A stretch of DNA of 64,000 nt from Pyrenophora tritici-repentis (taxonomy: Eukaryota > Ascomycota > Dothideomycetes > Pleosporales > Pleosporaceae). The first letter of the stretch is position 1. Every line of letters begins with the position of its first letter. The translations under genes and the position numbers were made by a program. Positions 35,678 through 47,156 of this stretch are shown piece after piece. Below the pieces are notes generated by a model. It did not search any database. It saw nothing but the letters and a program-made list of their open reading frames with translations, and was not told where the DNA came from. Location of the stretch: positions 3,906,001 to 3,970,000 of the forward strand of contig NC_089390.1 in NCBI RefSeq assembly GCF_003171515.1. The letters are read 5' to 3'.

Positions 35678-36309
35678 GTAGTAAGGGGGGAGTGTTGCTC
35701 TTGGAGGTTTGTTAGAGGTACATGTCCTTGTTGTTGCTGTTGTCATATCACTTAACTCTATGAGCGTTTCGTTAATACCCTCGTTATTCTTTAATTTATT
35801 GAGTATTAATGTCGACGTGCGACTCTGCCCTTTGCATGATTTGGTGAACATGGCTTGGCGAACGTGAAGTTCTTTTGCCCTCCACGTGCAACGTTGGCCG
35901 AAAATTGGGATATATCAATTCATGCAGGAGATAAAGGGGAAACTGGTATGAGACTCGGACTGGGCACCAAGGGCCCCATGTTCGTGAAATGGCCATCGGA
36001 AGAAGAATGGAGGGATGTGTGAGAGGAGAGGGAGGTGGTGGGTTGAGAATGAGCTACGGTTTGCATTTCCCTAGAAATTGAGCTAGGATGGTTACTATTT
36101 CAAGATGTTGAGTCAGGAGTCTTTTCCAAAGAAAGCCCTATTTAGTGGATAGATGCTTGAATCAGAGGGCTATGGTACGAATTAGCAGAGGTGTATGACT
36201 TATTCGCTTGAGCAGATTGGAGACCATTGAGTGAGTGAGAACGGGCAGTTAGGCTTCTGGTGCAGTTTGTGATATCCAGGGAAAGCAATACTTACACTTC
36301 TTTCAATGG
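35678..36309. other. intergenic interval
   Basis: 3' flanks of the unknown gene and of the HET remnant. Nothing else recognised. Confidence 0.5.
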
Positions 36310-38065
36310 TTACACGTATCCAAAGGTGTAATTCCTCTCAATGACGTGAATACTGAGTATAATCTCATTTGGTCGCTCCATGTTTGCGACAATCGTAATT
36401 CCCCACCACATCGTATTGACTTGCAAATATATATTATGCAACTTCCCAAACTTTTCCGGTGAGACAAAAAGAACAGACGTAATCCGAGGTGCAGTAACCC
36501 AGCGTTGGCTGGTAGGGAATATGTATTCGTCAAAGGAGTCCCTGTTCTTGAAGCTTTTGGGTTGAGGAATGTATGCGGACACCCATATCTTCTTGTCTAC
36601 GAGACCGAAAGCCAGTTCCACGTCTTAGAGCGGCGATCTTTCTAGTACAATGACCTGATGTCTCTCACGACTCGTGTAAGGTATGGTGCCTATCAGTCTC
36701 TGTTAGACAGGCAGAGGGTTTCCCCCCGTTGAGGGGAGAAAGTCTTCGACAGGCACTTGCGGATGGGCTGTGGAAATCTGGGAATATCACCTTATAAGAA
36801 CGTGTTCCCAGGACTCGCTTGAACTGATAGATACGTTATATCTCACGGCTTTAACAAACTCCGGTGTGAAAGAGACGTAATTAGTAGCTACAGACTTGTG
36901 CGGGTGTATCTATATGGGGTGCAAAGTGAAGTTAGTTGGCGTAACTAAATTAGCATAAGGATCCAAGCAGAGAATATTCTTTTCGTCAAGAATCCTTCTG
37001 CTGAAACGAGGAAAGCTGGAGGAGCCCGCTTGGAACTGGATGCATATAGCCATAATCTGCATGCTCACTCTGAAACCAGTCCGGGCTGGAATAGACGCAG
37101 TAGTAGTGGTTTATACAGCCAACCGATCTTGTTTTTTTACAACAAGTAAGGATCGCAAAGAATAGATCATCATGTCCAGGTACAAAATGAACGGGCAGTT
37201 GTATTCGGATTCCGGCATTTGTCATATCGTAATTAGGCATCAAATCCTGGCTCCCCAATAGATCTGTAGAGTACGAACAGGGCTTGTAATCTGCGCCAGC
37301 GCGGAAGCAGGACGCATTTGGAGCTAGCATGTCGCCAGTGATTTGGTCAGAATGCCAGGCAAAGAGGGTATGATCCGTTGAATTCTTCATGATCTCGAGC
37401 TGTAATCTTCTGAAGGCATTGGTTCTGCCTTCTCCGTAAAGAGTTGGCATGTTTACCCTAAAGATACCCATCAAAGATTAAGCTTCGTCTTCGGGTCGTG
37501 TAGTGGTGCGCTGTGCAGCCCACGACATCTTTTCTGATATGCCTATCTTGTCGATGAAGTGGCGGTCCAGTAACGTTGCCTCAGCTATACCAGAAGCCGA
37601 AGATACCTGGTATGATAGTCGTGCTTTATTCCCTAGCTCCTTCCAACTCTTTGAGTAGAATATCAGATGCTCTGGCGCCATCAAATCTTGTAGTGTCCAT
37701 CCTCGCGTGAACCACAAGGCTCCCAGGAAAAAATTCGATTGGGAATCTGACTCCACGGCGTCGAAGTAAGCAATGCACAAAGCTGAATTGGCATAGTAGC
37801 TGTACACCGAATTAATAGCTTCAGACAACTCGGCACTGGAAGACTTGTCGATGCAGCAGGTGTCGGCCCACAAGTACGAAAGCCCTTTGGCAAGTGCTGT
37901 CTGGCAAGCTCCGTCCAGTTTCTCATATCCCCCCTTCGCTCGCGCAGTAACCCGGTCCGGTGCTGTCAAATCGGCGTATAGGACCTCCTCTTCACGCTAG
38001 CGATGCGAAAGAATCATATAGGGAGGGACATCGCTGCCAAGAAACTCACATAGTGAGATATGTGG
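36310..38065 (-). pseudogene. HET (heterokaryon incompatibility) domain gene, decayed
   Basis: HET proteins trigger cell death after fusion of unlike hyphae. The HET landmarks are clear on the minus strand: FLGSDVPPYMILSH (near 38044), LSYLWADTCCIDK, AINSVYSYYANS, LWFTRGWTLQDLMAPEHLIFYS, MSWAAQRTTTRPEDEA and LMGIFRVNMPTLYGEG. In-frame stops break it: TAG at 37997-37999, where SHTWG-type sequences have Trp; TAA at 37478-37480, where EDEAY has Tyr; a stop at 36986-36988; and TAA just before 36621 (SPL-stop-DVELAFGLV). A downstream region (VDKKIWVSAYIPQPK and onward) still reads as a HET C-terminal segment. With at least four stops it is a pseudogene, not an annotation artefact. The 5' boundary is approximate. 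Confidence 0.85.
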
Positions 38066-38473
38066 AGAGCTGTCGGCATCGACCCCGGGTTTCATGTGAA
38101 GGAGTCTCATGGATGCGTTGTGGGTATTGGAGTCATCTCAAACTTGGATCGCTTGGTAGGAAGTGGAAATGCTATCACTGATTCTCAAGGGAGCTCATTG
38201 CTGATCAGAGGGCAAGGCGAGGTGAAGTTGCGTAAAGACGAGGCCACCAGAAGCACTTCAGAGGGGATTTGGTGGTGTTGTAAAGGTGATCAGGCTCAAG
38301 TTTGGCAAGAGCGCTGGATGACCCGCTTTGTACTTCCATAGATAGCGCTTCGACGTCATTGGGCAAGTATGCGAAGCACTGCCCCAAAGCTGTTACAAAT
38401 CATCAGCCGCTCATTTTTTGCTTTTATCACGGTTTTCGATAGCTCCTGTTATTCCAGATTCTCCATATACACT
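38066..38473. other. short intergenic interval
   Basis: Upstream of the HET remnant and downstream of the esterase gene. No gene supported. Confidence 0.5.
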
Positions 38474-39541
38474 CTATGGCAACTTAACTTCGAACTTCCC
38501 AGTAGCTTGTGGTTTCGAAAGCACCCACAGGATCCCCTCCTCGACGCACTTATCCCAATGCTCAGATGACTTTAGTGCCTTGCCAAATCGTCTGTGACCG
38601 TGCGGAACGCCTTTGAACAGCGTTATGTCGGTTGGGACATTTGCCTCTGAAAGCAGCTTCGCATACAGCAACCCTTCATCGCGCAGTGGATCCAGACCAG
38701 CGATACCAAACACCGTAGGTGGGAAGCCCTTGACCTCTTCTTCAGTGGCATTGACTATATTGAGCTTAGTGTCTTTCAAATCTGGATCACCGGCTTTCAA
38801 AAGAGACGTGAAGAACTCCATCGTCTTCTTTGGCAAAATCGGGGCGTGTTCGTTTTCGATGTGCGACGACGACTTGAGCTTCTTACCGGGGCCTTGATCG
38901 TATGTACTCAAGGCAGCGAGGGGAGGGATGATGAGGATTTGACCAGCCAGTCTCGGAAGGTGCTTGGTGACCTCGCTCTTTCCTAAATGCTGTTCTAGTG
39001 CGAGGGAAGCTGCCAGCTGACCACCTGCCGAGACTCCGCCTACAACAACTTTCGATGAATCACCTCCGATGGAGTTAATGTTACTGTGCAGCCAGGCGAA
39101 CGCGTCTTGAGAATCATGCCAGACAGTGGGAAAGGTATGTTCAGGCGTATGTCGATAGTTGACGTTCAGCACCACAGCGCCGGTATTAATAGCTGTTTGG
39201 GCACATAGGGGGTCTTCCGTGTTCAGTGTGCCGAAAATGAAGCCCCCACCATGTAGATAAATGTATACTGGAAGCTTCTCGGTTGCGTCCTTCTCTACGG
39301 ACCGGTAGGTTCGAGCTTCAACGGTCGAGCCGTCGCGGGTGGGTATAGTATAATTCTTGAAATGAACTTGAGGCGCGAGAAGCTCCATCACCTCGGATGC
39401 TCTAATTTCACGCTCAGAATTAACCGCAGTCCTGAGGGCCACGGGGTCCATCGAGAGGTCGAATGTTAATGCAGGGAGAGTCTTTTCAACGGCCAGCCAT
39501 TCCTCGGAAGGCCCGCCGTATTGCAAAAAATCCAAAGTCAT
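38474..39541 (-). CDS. HSL-type alpha/beta hydrolase (esterase/lipase)
   Basis: A single-exon protein of 355 aa from the ATG at 39541, which opens MTLDFLQYGG; an ATG at 39643 adds 34 unlikely residues. The oxyanion motif HGGG is at 97-100, and the nucleophile elbow GVSAGG at 169-174 places Ser at 171. The likely acid is Asp284 in GLDPLRDEG and the likely base a His in GVPHGHRR (314-316). This is the hormone-sensitive-lipase family of alpha/beta hydrolases, which cleaves esters of short to medium acids; many fungal members act on acetylated secondary metabolites or xenobiotics. No signal peptide is visible, so it is probably intracellular. It is close to full length for the family, with all catalytic residues present. 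Confidence 0.9.
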   Translation of the reverse strand: MTLDFLQYGGPSEEWLAVEKTLPALTFDLSMDPVALRTAVNSEREIRASEVMELLAPQVHFKNYTIPTRDGSTVEARTYRSVEKDATEKLPVYIYLHGGGFIFGTLNTEDPLCAQTAINTGAVVLNVNYRHTPEHTFPTVWHDSQDAFAWLHSNINSIGGDSSKVVVGGVSAGGQLAASLALEQHLGKSEVTKHLPRLAGQILIIPPLAALSTYDQGPGKKLKSSSHIENEHAPILPKKTMEFFTSLLKAGDPDLKDTKLNIVNATEEEVKGFPPTVFGIAGLDPLRDEGLLYAKLLSEANVPTDITLFKGVPHGHRRFGKALKSSEHWDKCVEEGILWVLSKPQATGKFEVKLP

Positions 39542-40898
39542 ATTGATGTGGGGAAAAGACAGAAAAGATTTGTGGTCAGGATATAAGAGTACGTTGCACA
39601 AAATCAAATTATCGAGTGGTGGATTTGTGGTTGTGCAGTACATATAAGTTTTCCAAGAATGCCGATAGCGCCACCCACGAGAAAACAGCTGAGGTAAACG
39701 TAACTAACTTACCGGGTCACAACCCCAACAAATCGACATCTGTTTCTTGTTGGTGATCCTGTGCTAAACTGTTCGAAGATGGAAGTTGCGGCTCCCAGCA
39801 GTGCCGTTTTCGCAGTAAGAAACATAATTGCTTGGTAGAAGTCAGTGATATTTAGAACTTGCAAATAACTGCACCTGTATGGCGCATTTACGAATAACAA
39901 TGGACCTATTGGAACAAGGTCCCTCTAGTAGTATGACTACTATGGATAACCGAGTGGGAGGAGGGACAAGGCGGGGTGGCTGCAACGTATTGTATTGACT
40001 ATCGTATTGAGTGTCGCAGACTCACTCTGTTGTGGTGGGTGCTATTGCCCACCGGGCAGTGCCTGCCACAGCAGCATATCATGTGACTCCCAAGCACCTT
40101 CTACCCTGGACTGAACTCAGATATTCTCAACAGGACCACATATTCTTCCAAGAGATTGCGTTTTCTTTTGCATTTTGTGTCTGGTACTTGATGTGACCAC
40201 GATGATCGTTGGATATACGAACTAAGAAATAATCTAAGATATAGAAAAGCTCCAATACCGATTAGTAAATGCATCTAAGGGCTTTTTTTAGTGAAAAGTA
40301 GCTGGTTTTGAGGCCACAAATCCCACCATGGCCACGTGACATACTACAGCATAGACGTCATACTCGGCTTAAATCATAGTTCTGGAGAATGGAAATAGAC
40401 CACTAGTACTCGTTTGCTTTTAGCAAATTTTAGTCAAGGTAGTATTCATTTCGTTTGTTCAATATGAATAACAAATCCAATTGCGCAAATGTTGTTAGTA
40501 ATAATACCTGACGCCTGAGGGAAATATCCGTCGGAGTAAGATACTTGGAAGACCCGTTTGGTTGCACTCAACGAGATTAGTCGCTAGTTCCGCTAGATGA
40601 AACTATGCTGAGACAGTGGTATCCGATGATGAGCGGTCGATGAAAGGCGATATCCATGGATGACATCGAAAATGCACGAGTCATTCGCCTGCAAGGTCCC
40701 GAGGTCCCGCACTAGCGTTTCCGCGACAACAAGCGTCAGCTGCACCCCGGATCTCCGCATCTAGGCATCGCCATCAGCAGCTCCTTCTCCTTCATCATCC
40801 CATCTGGGTGCTCAGCTGGCTGATATCGTCTCTCTCATCTCTAGCTGCCACCTCCAATTGAAGACAAACTACCGAGACAAGATCACCAGTATATCGAT
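39542..40898. other. divergent intergenic interval
   Basis: Promoter region shared by the esterase (minus) and the M13 peptidase (plus). No gene recognised. Confidence 0.55.
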
Positions 40899-43493
40899 AT
40901 GTCCGAGAAGGCGCAGCTCATCGCGTCTGCCCCTGCAAGGGTGCAGCCAGACCCGATGCACCGCCACCCCAAACGTCAAGCTATAGGAAGGCTGTTCGCC
41001 ATCGCCGCGACAGCTTCTATTGTTCTCTATGGCCTTCCACAAGGTCCGTTCATGAACTGAATAGCTATGTGTCGTGACTAACGCGTTTGCAGTGGGTTAC
41101 GAGCCTACTGCCGTTTTCGAGGATGAAAGTGAGCTATGCTTAACCCCAGCCTGTGTGCATGCGGCGTCCGAAATTCTTTACAACCTCTCTCCTCAATACA
41201 AAGAGCTTGACCCATGCGATGACTTTGAGGAGCTTGTATGTGGCGGCTGGAGAGATCGCCATGACCTCCGCGCAGACCAAGGTGATGCCTTCACGGGGAC
41301 CATCATGTCCGAAAACTCGCAGATGCTGCTTCGCCACATTCTTGAGGCGCCATACCCGAAGGATTCTCAAGTAAGGACTGAATGGATTACTCTCATGGCA
41401 TTCTCTAATCCTTGTAGCACTCTTACTTTTCACCCATGCAACTAAAGACAGTTGCGAAGTCAGCGGATGAGAAGAACTTCGACAAGATGAAAGCTGCATA
41501 CGACGCTTGTCTTAATGAAGACAAGATCAAGAGCATCGGCGCTGAGCCACTCATGAAGGTCTTAGATGAGATCAAGAATACATACCCAGCTGCCGCAACC
41601 GACTCCGAGCAGTCGATCAAGGACGCAATCCTTCTTTTGGCCAAGTATGGCGTAACAGCTCTTGTTACAGCTGGTACTGGCGCCGATGACACTGACCCGG
41701 ACACTGTTGTCGTGTCTGTTAGTGCACCTTACAGCTTTGGCCTGCCATCGAAGGAACGCTACGAGGACGAGAAGCTAGTTGAGCAGTATCGCAAGATGAC
41801 CATCGAAGTATTGAGCGCTCTATACCCAGATCAAAACAAGAATACCTTTTCGGGTATCATCGATCTTGAAAAGAAGCTTGCAGCTGCATCTCCGAGCGAA
41901 GAAGACCGTGAGGACGTTACAGTAAGTCACTCTGTTACGACCTTTGCATGCTCCCAGATGTAGTCGTCGTGACCTCTCACCCCAAGAGCCCATACACCCC
42001 ACAATCCCCCAGCCCACTGCTTCATATATGCAGGACTGACAAACTTGTAGAAGTACTACAACCCTATGCTCATTGATGAAGCGGCTGCAATTGCTCCAGA
42101 AATCGAACTCAAGGCATTCCTTGCCGGCCAAGCTCCCAAGGATACTAAGATTGAGCGCGTCATTGTAATGACTCCAAAGTACCTCAAGGATCTGTCAACC
42201 ATTCTCGCTGCTACACCTGCGGATGTACTACAGAGCTACTTCCTCTGGAAGGCCGTACAGTCCTTCTCCTTTTATGTTGACGCGGACGCTGTCAAGCCCT
42301 ACCGCCGCTTTGTCAACATGCTCGCTGGCAAGGTACGTTCTCTCTTCCAATCAACTACTAGTACTAGCCTTCTCACTGACATGTCTAGGATCCCGATTCT
42401 GCCCCCGAGCGATGGCGCAGCTGTGTCAGACACGTAGACGGCGGCCTAGGATGGATTTTGAGCCGTTTCTTTGTCGAAAAGGCGTTCTCGGCTGAAGCGA
42501 AAACCTTTGGTGATACCATTATCACGGATATCAAAACGGAGTTCGCAAAGAAGCTGAACGCTGCTGAATGGATGGATGATAATACGACGAGGAAGGCTGT
42601 TGAGAAGGTCCACAACATTGTCCAGAAGATTGGATACCCCACCAAAAGCCCCGATATCATGGATCCCCCTACACTCGAGAGCCACTACGAGCCTGTTAAT
42701 ATCTCTTCGGATGCGTTCTTTGCCAATGCGCTCGCAATGCGCCGCTTCTCAGTTAAAGATGAATGGTCCGCTCTCGGCAAGCCTGTCGATCGTGATCAGT
42801 GGGGAATGACTGTCCCAACAGGTGAGTGGCTAGTTTTTCGTCGCTTACGGTGCATGTACTGATCCTTTCATAGTGAACGCATACTACAACCCTCCTGGAA
42901 ACGAGATCGTCTTCCCCGCGGGTATCATGCAGTTTCCCGTTTTCGACGTCAACGTCCCTGCCTACATGTCATACGGCGCTTTTGGCTCCGTCGCCGGTCA
43001 CGAGCTTAGCCACGCGTTCGACAGCACCGGTCGACACTACGACCAGAACGGTAACTACACAGACTGGTGGTCGAAGGGTACGATCGACGCCTTCAAGAAG
43101 AAGACCGAATGTTTTGTCGAACAGTACTCCAATTTCACAGTTCCAGGCCCAGATGACAAGCCACTGCACGTTAACGGACGCCTCACACTTGGCGAGAACA
43201 TTGCCGACGCAGGCGGTCTATCGGCTTCTTTCCAAGCCTGGAAGCGTCGGTCAGGCGAGACGCGCAACAAGAACCTTCCAGGCCTTGACCACTTTACCCA
43301 AGAGCAAATGTTCTTTGTCAACTACGGCAACTGGTGGTGCGGTAAGACACGGAAGGATACGGCGATTAACTGGATCTACACGGACCCGCACGCACCAAAG
43401 TGGGCAAGAATTCTGGGTACGATGGCAAACTCCCGGGAGTTTAGGGAAAGCTTCCAGTGCAAGGTCAAAGAGCCAACTTGTCAGCTTTGGTAA
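40899..43493 (+). CDS. M13 (neprilysin/ECE-type) zinc metallopeptidase
   Basis: Six exons (40899-41043, 41093-41370, 41418-41921, 42051-42332, 42389-42821, 42874-43493) join in phase to 753 aa. A short cytosolic N-terminus is followed by one signal-anchor helix (residues about 31-50, IGRLFAIAATASIVLYGLP), so this is a type II membrane ectoenzyme. The M13 hallmarks are intact: NAYYNPPGNEIVFPAGI, the zinc motif HELSH (about 589-593), the third ligand in LGENIADAGG (about 653) and the C-terminal CQLW. N-terminal Cys pairs (CLTPACVHAA, DPCDDF, CGGW) match the M13_N domain. It would cleave small peptides on the outer face of the membrane. Introns are 47-129 bp with normal signals. No oddity seen. 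Confidence 0.95.
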
Positions 43494-44689
43494 GCGGCAA
43501 AGGGCGAGCATATTAGAGAGCTAGCTGTACAGTGCTGGCGGACTGGGTAACCTAGCCCCCCTGAACCATCCTTGTTACCAAGAATCGATCGCTTCCCTTT
43601 CCTTTGAGTGTTCCTTGTACAATAATCGCATTCTTATAAGTATTCATGAAATCAAAATGGTGATATGAGCAAATATACATGCGTCAAAGTGATGGATATC
43701 GATAGCCTTCCCGGAAGGAATTTACCTGATATACCCAGATGTGTCGATTCTTACACATTGTGTATGAAATACTCTTTAGTACAAAAAGAGACTTTCATCA
43801 TACCTACATGAGTTGTCATACAGCAACGTTGCGCGCTTCACGCAATACCACTGAAAAGGGAAAAGTAAATGAAATGAATTTGTCCTTTGACACGGGATCT
43901 ATAAAGCTTCAGCCTTGTATGTATAGCGTGACCAGATCTGGCTCAACAGGTTGGTCGCGATATACTTGTGCTTGATCACTGGAGGCAAGTTTCCCAGTAG
44001 ACTGCCATAAGCCTTATCCATAAGGGATATATTCATCTACATTGAGACTGCTCATGCTTGGAAGCTCGTCTGCCCTTTCCATGCCTGGACGACTTGTCTG
44101 GTATATCACTGGCTACTTACATGATACTTTCACGTCTCTATCTCAACTGGCTTCACCGGGTGGAACGAGTCAGGAAAGCAGCGTCCTGGAATAGTGATGT
44201 ACACGATGCGACTCAGAGACCAACGGTACGAGCTTACTGTCAGCTACTGAGCATCTAGTTTAGTTATGTATACTTACGACATTTCTTATGAGCTTGGAAC
44301 CGCGATCACCTGAGCGGCGCTAGGACCATGAGTGAAGCGCATTTCTTCTAGGGTGGTAGTGACGGAAGTGAAAGACTATGAAATCATGTTGCCACATGAC
44401 CCGCACGGATCGCACCAAGTGGCCAACTGCCGCACCCCTGCCCTAGCTCCTAACCCCTCTAGCTATATAATTTGTATGTTTTCCATTCGCAATAAATACA
44501 TCCGCTCACCATCAACCACACCACCGATCTCGATCTTCCAGACGGATAATCAACTTGAGAAGAGCAGATCATTGCTGCGGATCAAAGAAAAGGAGACGCA
44601 CTTAGGATTAGGTAAAGCCCCCATTATACCCCATATAATCGACTATTAATCCTCGTCAGCTTCATCATCTTGAAGTTGACTACTTCGCA
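43494..44689. other. intergenic interval
   Basis: No supported gene. It marks the change from ordinary genes to the accessory-like cluster on the right. Confidence 0.5.
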
Positions 44690-46600
44690 ATGGCTTCCTC
44701 GAGGGTTCCAAGACGACGAGATCGCTACAATGCCCCCCGAGACGCATCTCAATCGAGCACCTCCTCAGATGGGATCAAATTCGACAATATTATAGTCCCA
44801 GACCATGAGGTGCAAGTTAATGGAGTTATCCGCCGCTCGCAATACCAGCCTGCTCGAGTGACTGGGCCCATTCCTCAGGCCATGGTCATCGCTGCGAGAA
44901 GCAATCAAGACGAAGGCAACAAGGAGATCCAAAGCGAAAAAAACGAAGGGGTTAAAGAAATCAAATCAAATCGCCAAGCCCTCGCAAGTGCAGGCCCTGA
45001 TGCTCTACAGAGTTTGCGTAAGGAGTTTCAACAGACGATGCTTGCTCAGCTACCCGACTGGAAAACCCTGGAAATTTCAACGCATTCCAAGCCCGCAACT
45101 GGGGGTTATGCCCGCCTATGTATCGAAATCGGTAAATATGGTCAGACAGACATGAAAAAATGGCGTAATTCGGTACTTGCGTACTTGACTCCCAACTTGA
45201 ACCCGAACATCGGACCGAACCTGTCTATGGAAGTTAAAAAGACACGCGATCGCGGCCATGACTTAGTTGAAGTCACCTGGAAAGATGATATCGCACTAGG
45301 TAGGGTCGATCTTGTTCAGCCCTTCAATCAAGCGAGCAGCGCAATGGAGCTGTATGCGCTTGTTAAGTACTACTACCTGCTAGCCAACGAGGCCAAACAC
45401 CAGGGGCTCACACATGACTTCATACCTATCAATCGGACTTTCATTGATAAGCTAAAAGCCGTTTGCAATCGATATGACCCAGATTATTGTTCAGTTGCGA
45501 GTTCGGAGAACGACTTCTACACGGATAAAGATAAGAGTCCAAAGCTATACCCGAGAGCCCCAGATCATCGTCGACAAGCAGGCTACGCTCATCGTCCTGG
45601 TGTTGCGACGACCAAGTCACACCCTGGAATCGACGACACAGATGATATCGTAGACGACCACGACCGGGATCCAATCTCTCAGAGCTCTCTGGAATCTGGG
45701 GAAATTTTGGAAGATCTGTCTGACAACTCCATCAGAAGGGGCCGACATAGAGTTGACGCAAGGACTTCTAAAACTCCAAAGTCTCAGCAGTGGCTTCAAC
45801 GGCGTGCTATCGAAGACGAAATGAAAGAGGACAAAGACATCGATGTTAGATCTCGTGACAATCAAGCTCGACACTTCCGCAGCATGTACGAAGTTGAAGT
45901 CGAAGAGAATGCTGACGACCGAGGTAAGATGCAAAAGGGCAAGAACCCTGCTAAGCATGTGTCTTTCTTTTTTGAGCGGCGCCAGCCCACGGATCGTCCT
46001 GTTAGCAATTCTGGAGCCTATGACGTAGATAATCTGCCAGAATCAGGCAGAAAGTCGGATACTGGCCGCACCGCCACAAAGGTTTCAAAGACACAGATGG
46101 TCAAAGACAATCTCGAATTGGAGACCGGAATAACACGACCACCCTCTCAAAGCCGTCATGGAGCGCTTCGACCTTCCTCATCTGCGTTCAGTCTGCGTTC
46201 GCGGGATATGCAGCGACGTCGTGAGCGCGAGGATAAGCGGACCCCAACAGACCCCAATCCCATGAACAAACATCGAACAACATCAAATAGCGCCGATTTG
46301 CCCGCAGAGAAGATCTCGAAGGCGGGGCATAAGACACTCAGTGGTAGAGTTGAGAAGAAGCCGGGCATAAAGCAGAAGATCAAGCATGTGCAGGAGCTCG
46401 GAGTGACACAAGCCAATATTTTGAAGGAGATGATGGCGGACCATGAGAAGGCGATGGCAAAGCATGAGAAGATGAAGGCGGAGCACGAGATGATGGCCCA
46501 GAGAATCAACAGGAAGCTGAAGGAGATCGTTGATATGATAAGTGATGAACCAGAGGAAGAAGAAGAGAAACAAGGAAATCCGTACCTAGGTGGGTACTGA
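44690..46600 (+). CDS. paralogue A: unknown protein with YYF-like helix and C-terminal coiled coil (636 aa)
   Basis: Single exon. I do not recognise a named domain. Residues about 120-215 look beta-rich (YARLCIEIGKYG, LVEVTWKDDIALGRVDLV). They are followed by the helix MELYALVKYYYLLANEAK (about 219-236) and a segment with LKAVCNRYDPD (about 254-264). The same order of elements occurs in B, C, D and E nearby. The middle is a long polar, charged linker with basic clusters, and the end is a strong coiled coil (repeats of HEKMKAEHEMM type) closing with an acidic patch. No signal peptide or membrane helix is present, so a nuclear or cytosolic scaffold is more likely than a secreted protein. Function unknown. 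Confidence 0.75.
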   Translation: MASSRVPRRRDRYNAPRDASQSSTSSDGIKFDNIIVPDHEVQVNGVIRRSQYQPARVTGPIPQAMVIAARSNQDEGNKEIQSEKNEGVKEIKSNRQALASAGPDALQSLRKEFQQTMLAQLPDWKTLEISTHSKPATGGYARLCIEIGKYGQTDMKKWRNSVLAYLTPNLNPNIGPNLSMEVKKTRDRGHDLVEVTWKDDIALGRVDLVQPFNQASSAMELYALVKYYYLLANEAKHQGLTHDFIPINRTFIDKLKAVCNRYDPDYCSVASSENDFYTDKDKSPKLYPRAPDHRRQAGYAHRPGVATTKSHPGIDDTDDIVDDHDRDPISQSSLESGEILEDLSDNSIRRGRHRVDARTSKTPKSQQWLQRRAIEDEMKEDKDIDVRSRDNQARHFRSMYEVEVEENADDRGKMQKGKNPAKHVSFFFERRQPTDRPVSNSGAYDVDNLPESGRKSDTGRTATKVSKTQMVKDNLELETGITRPPSQSRHGALRPSSSAFSLRSRDMQRRREREDKRTPTDPNPMNKHRTTSNSADLPAEKISKAGHKTLSGRVEKKPGIKQKIKHVQELGVTQANILKEMMADHEKAMAKHEKMKAEHEMMAQRINRKLKEIVDMISDEPEEEEEKQGNPYLGGY

Positions 46601-47156
46601 TAAGGGAATATTGATGGAGTCTTGCCCCATGAGTAATGAGTTAGATGGCGTGTTTCCATAGTGACAGCAGAAGCGATTTTTTGGATTGCAGTCCCAGGTA
46701 TTATGTGCAGTGTAGGTGGGGCCAGGCTTAAGGTGTATCTGCGTAAGATCAGTTAGGAATGCCGTAAGTTCAAATGCGATGATTGTGAATACCTAATGTA
46801 AGCGGTGAGATAGGTAGCGAGTGGTAATACTGGAACGCTAAGATAAGTCAGCCCACCTAGGTCATCGTTCACCGTGTGGCAAACTTACACGTGACATCAG
46901 GGCGTTTGCAACGTATCAGGCAGCAGGATATATGATCCCCACTATAATTGGTGTTTGCCATGACGTATACGTGATTTCGCGATTCTTCGACGCGTCTTCG
47001 TCGATGTTCCCGATGCTCTAGTCAAATAACTTCCCCTCATCGTAACGGCAGCATGGAGCCTCAGAGTCGGCACCAACAACAGGTACGTCCTTTCAAGTAT
47101 TACAAACATCACTCTCAGCTGGCCGTTTCATTGACAACACTAATAGGCCTCACAAA
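46601..47156. other. 5' region of paralogue B with a possible 5' UTR intron and upstream ATG
   Basis: An intron-like segment at 47083-47146 (GTACGT ... AATAG) lies just before the main ATG. An upstream ATG at 47053 opens a frame that, after splicing, overlaps the main start in another frame and stops. It could be a uORF. No other gene is seen. Confidence 0.4.
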
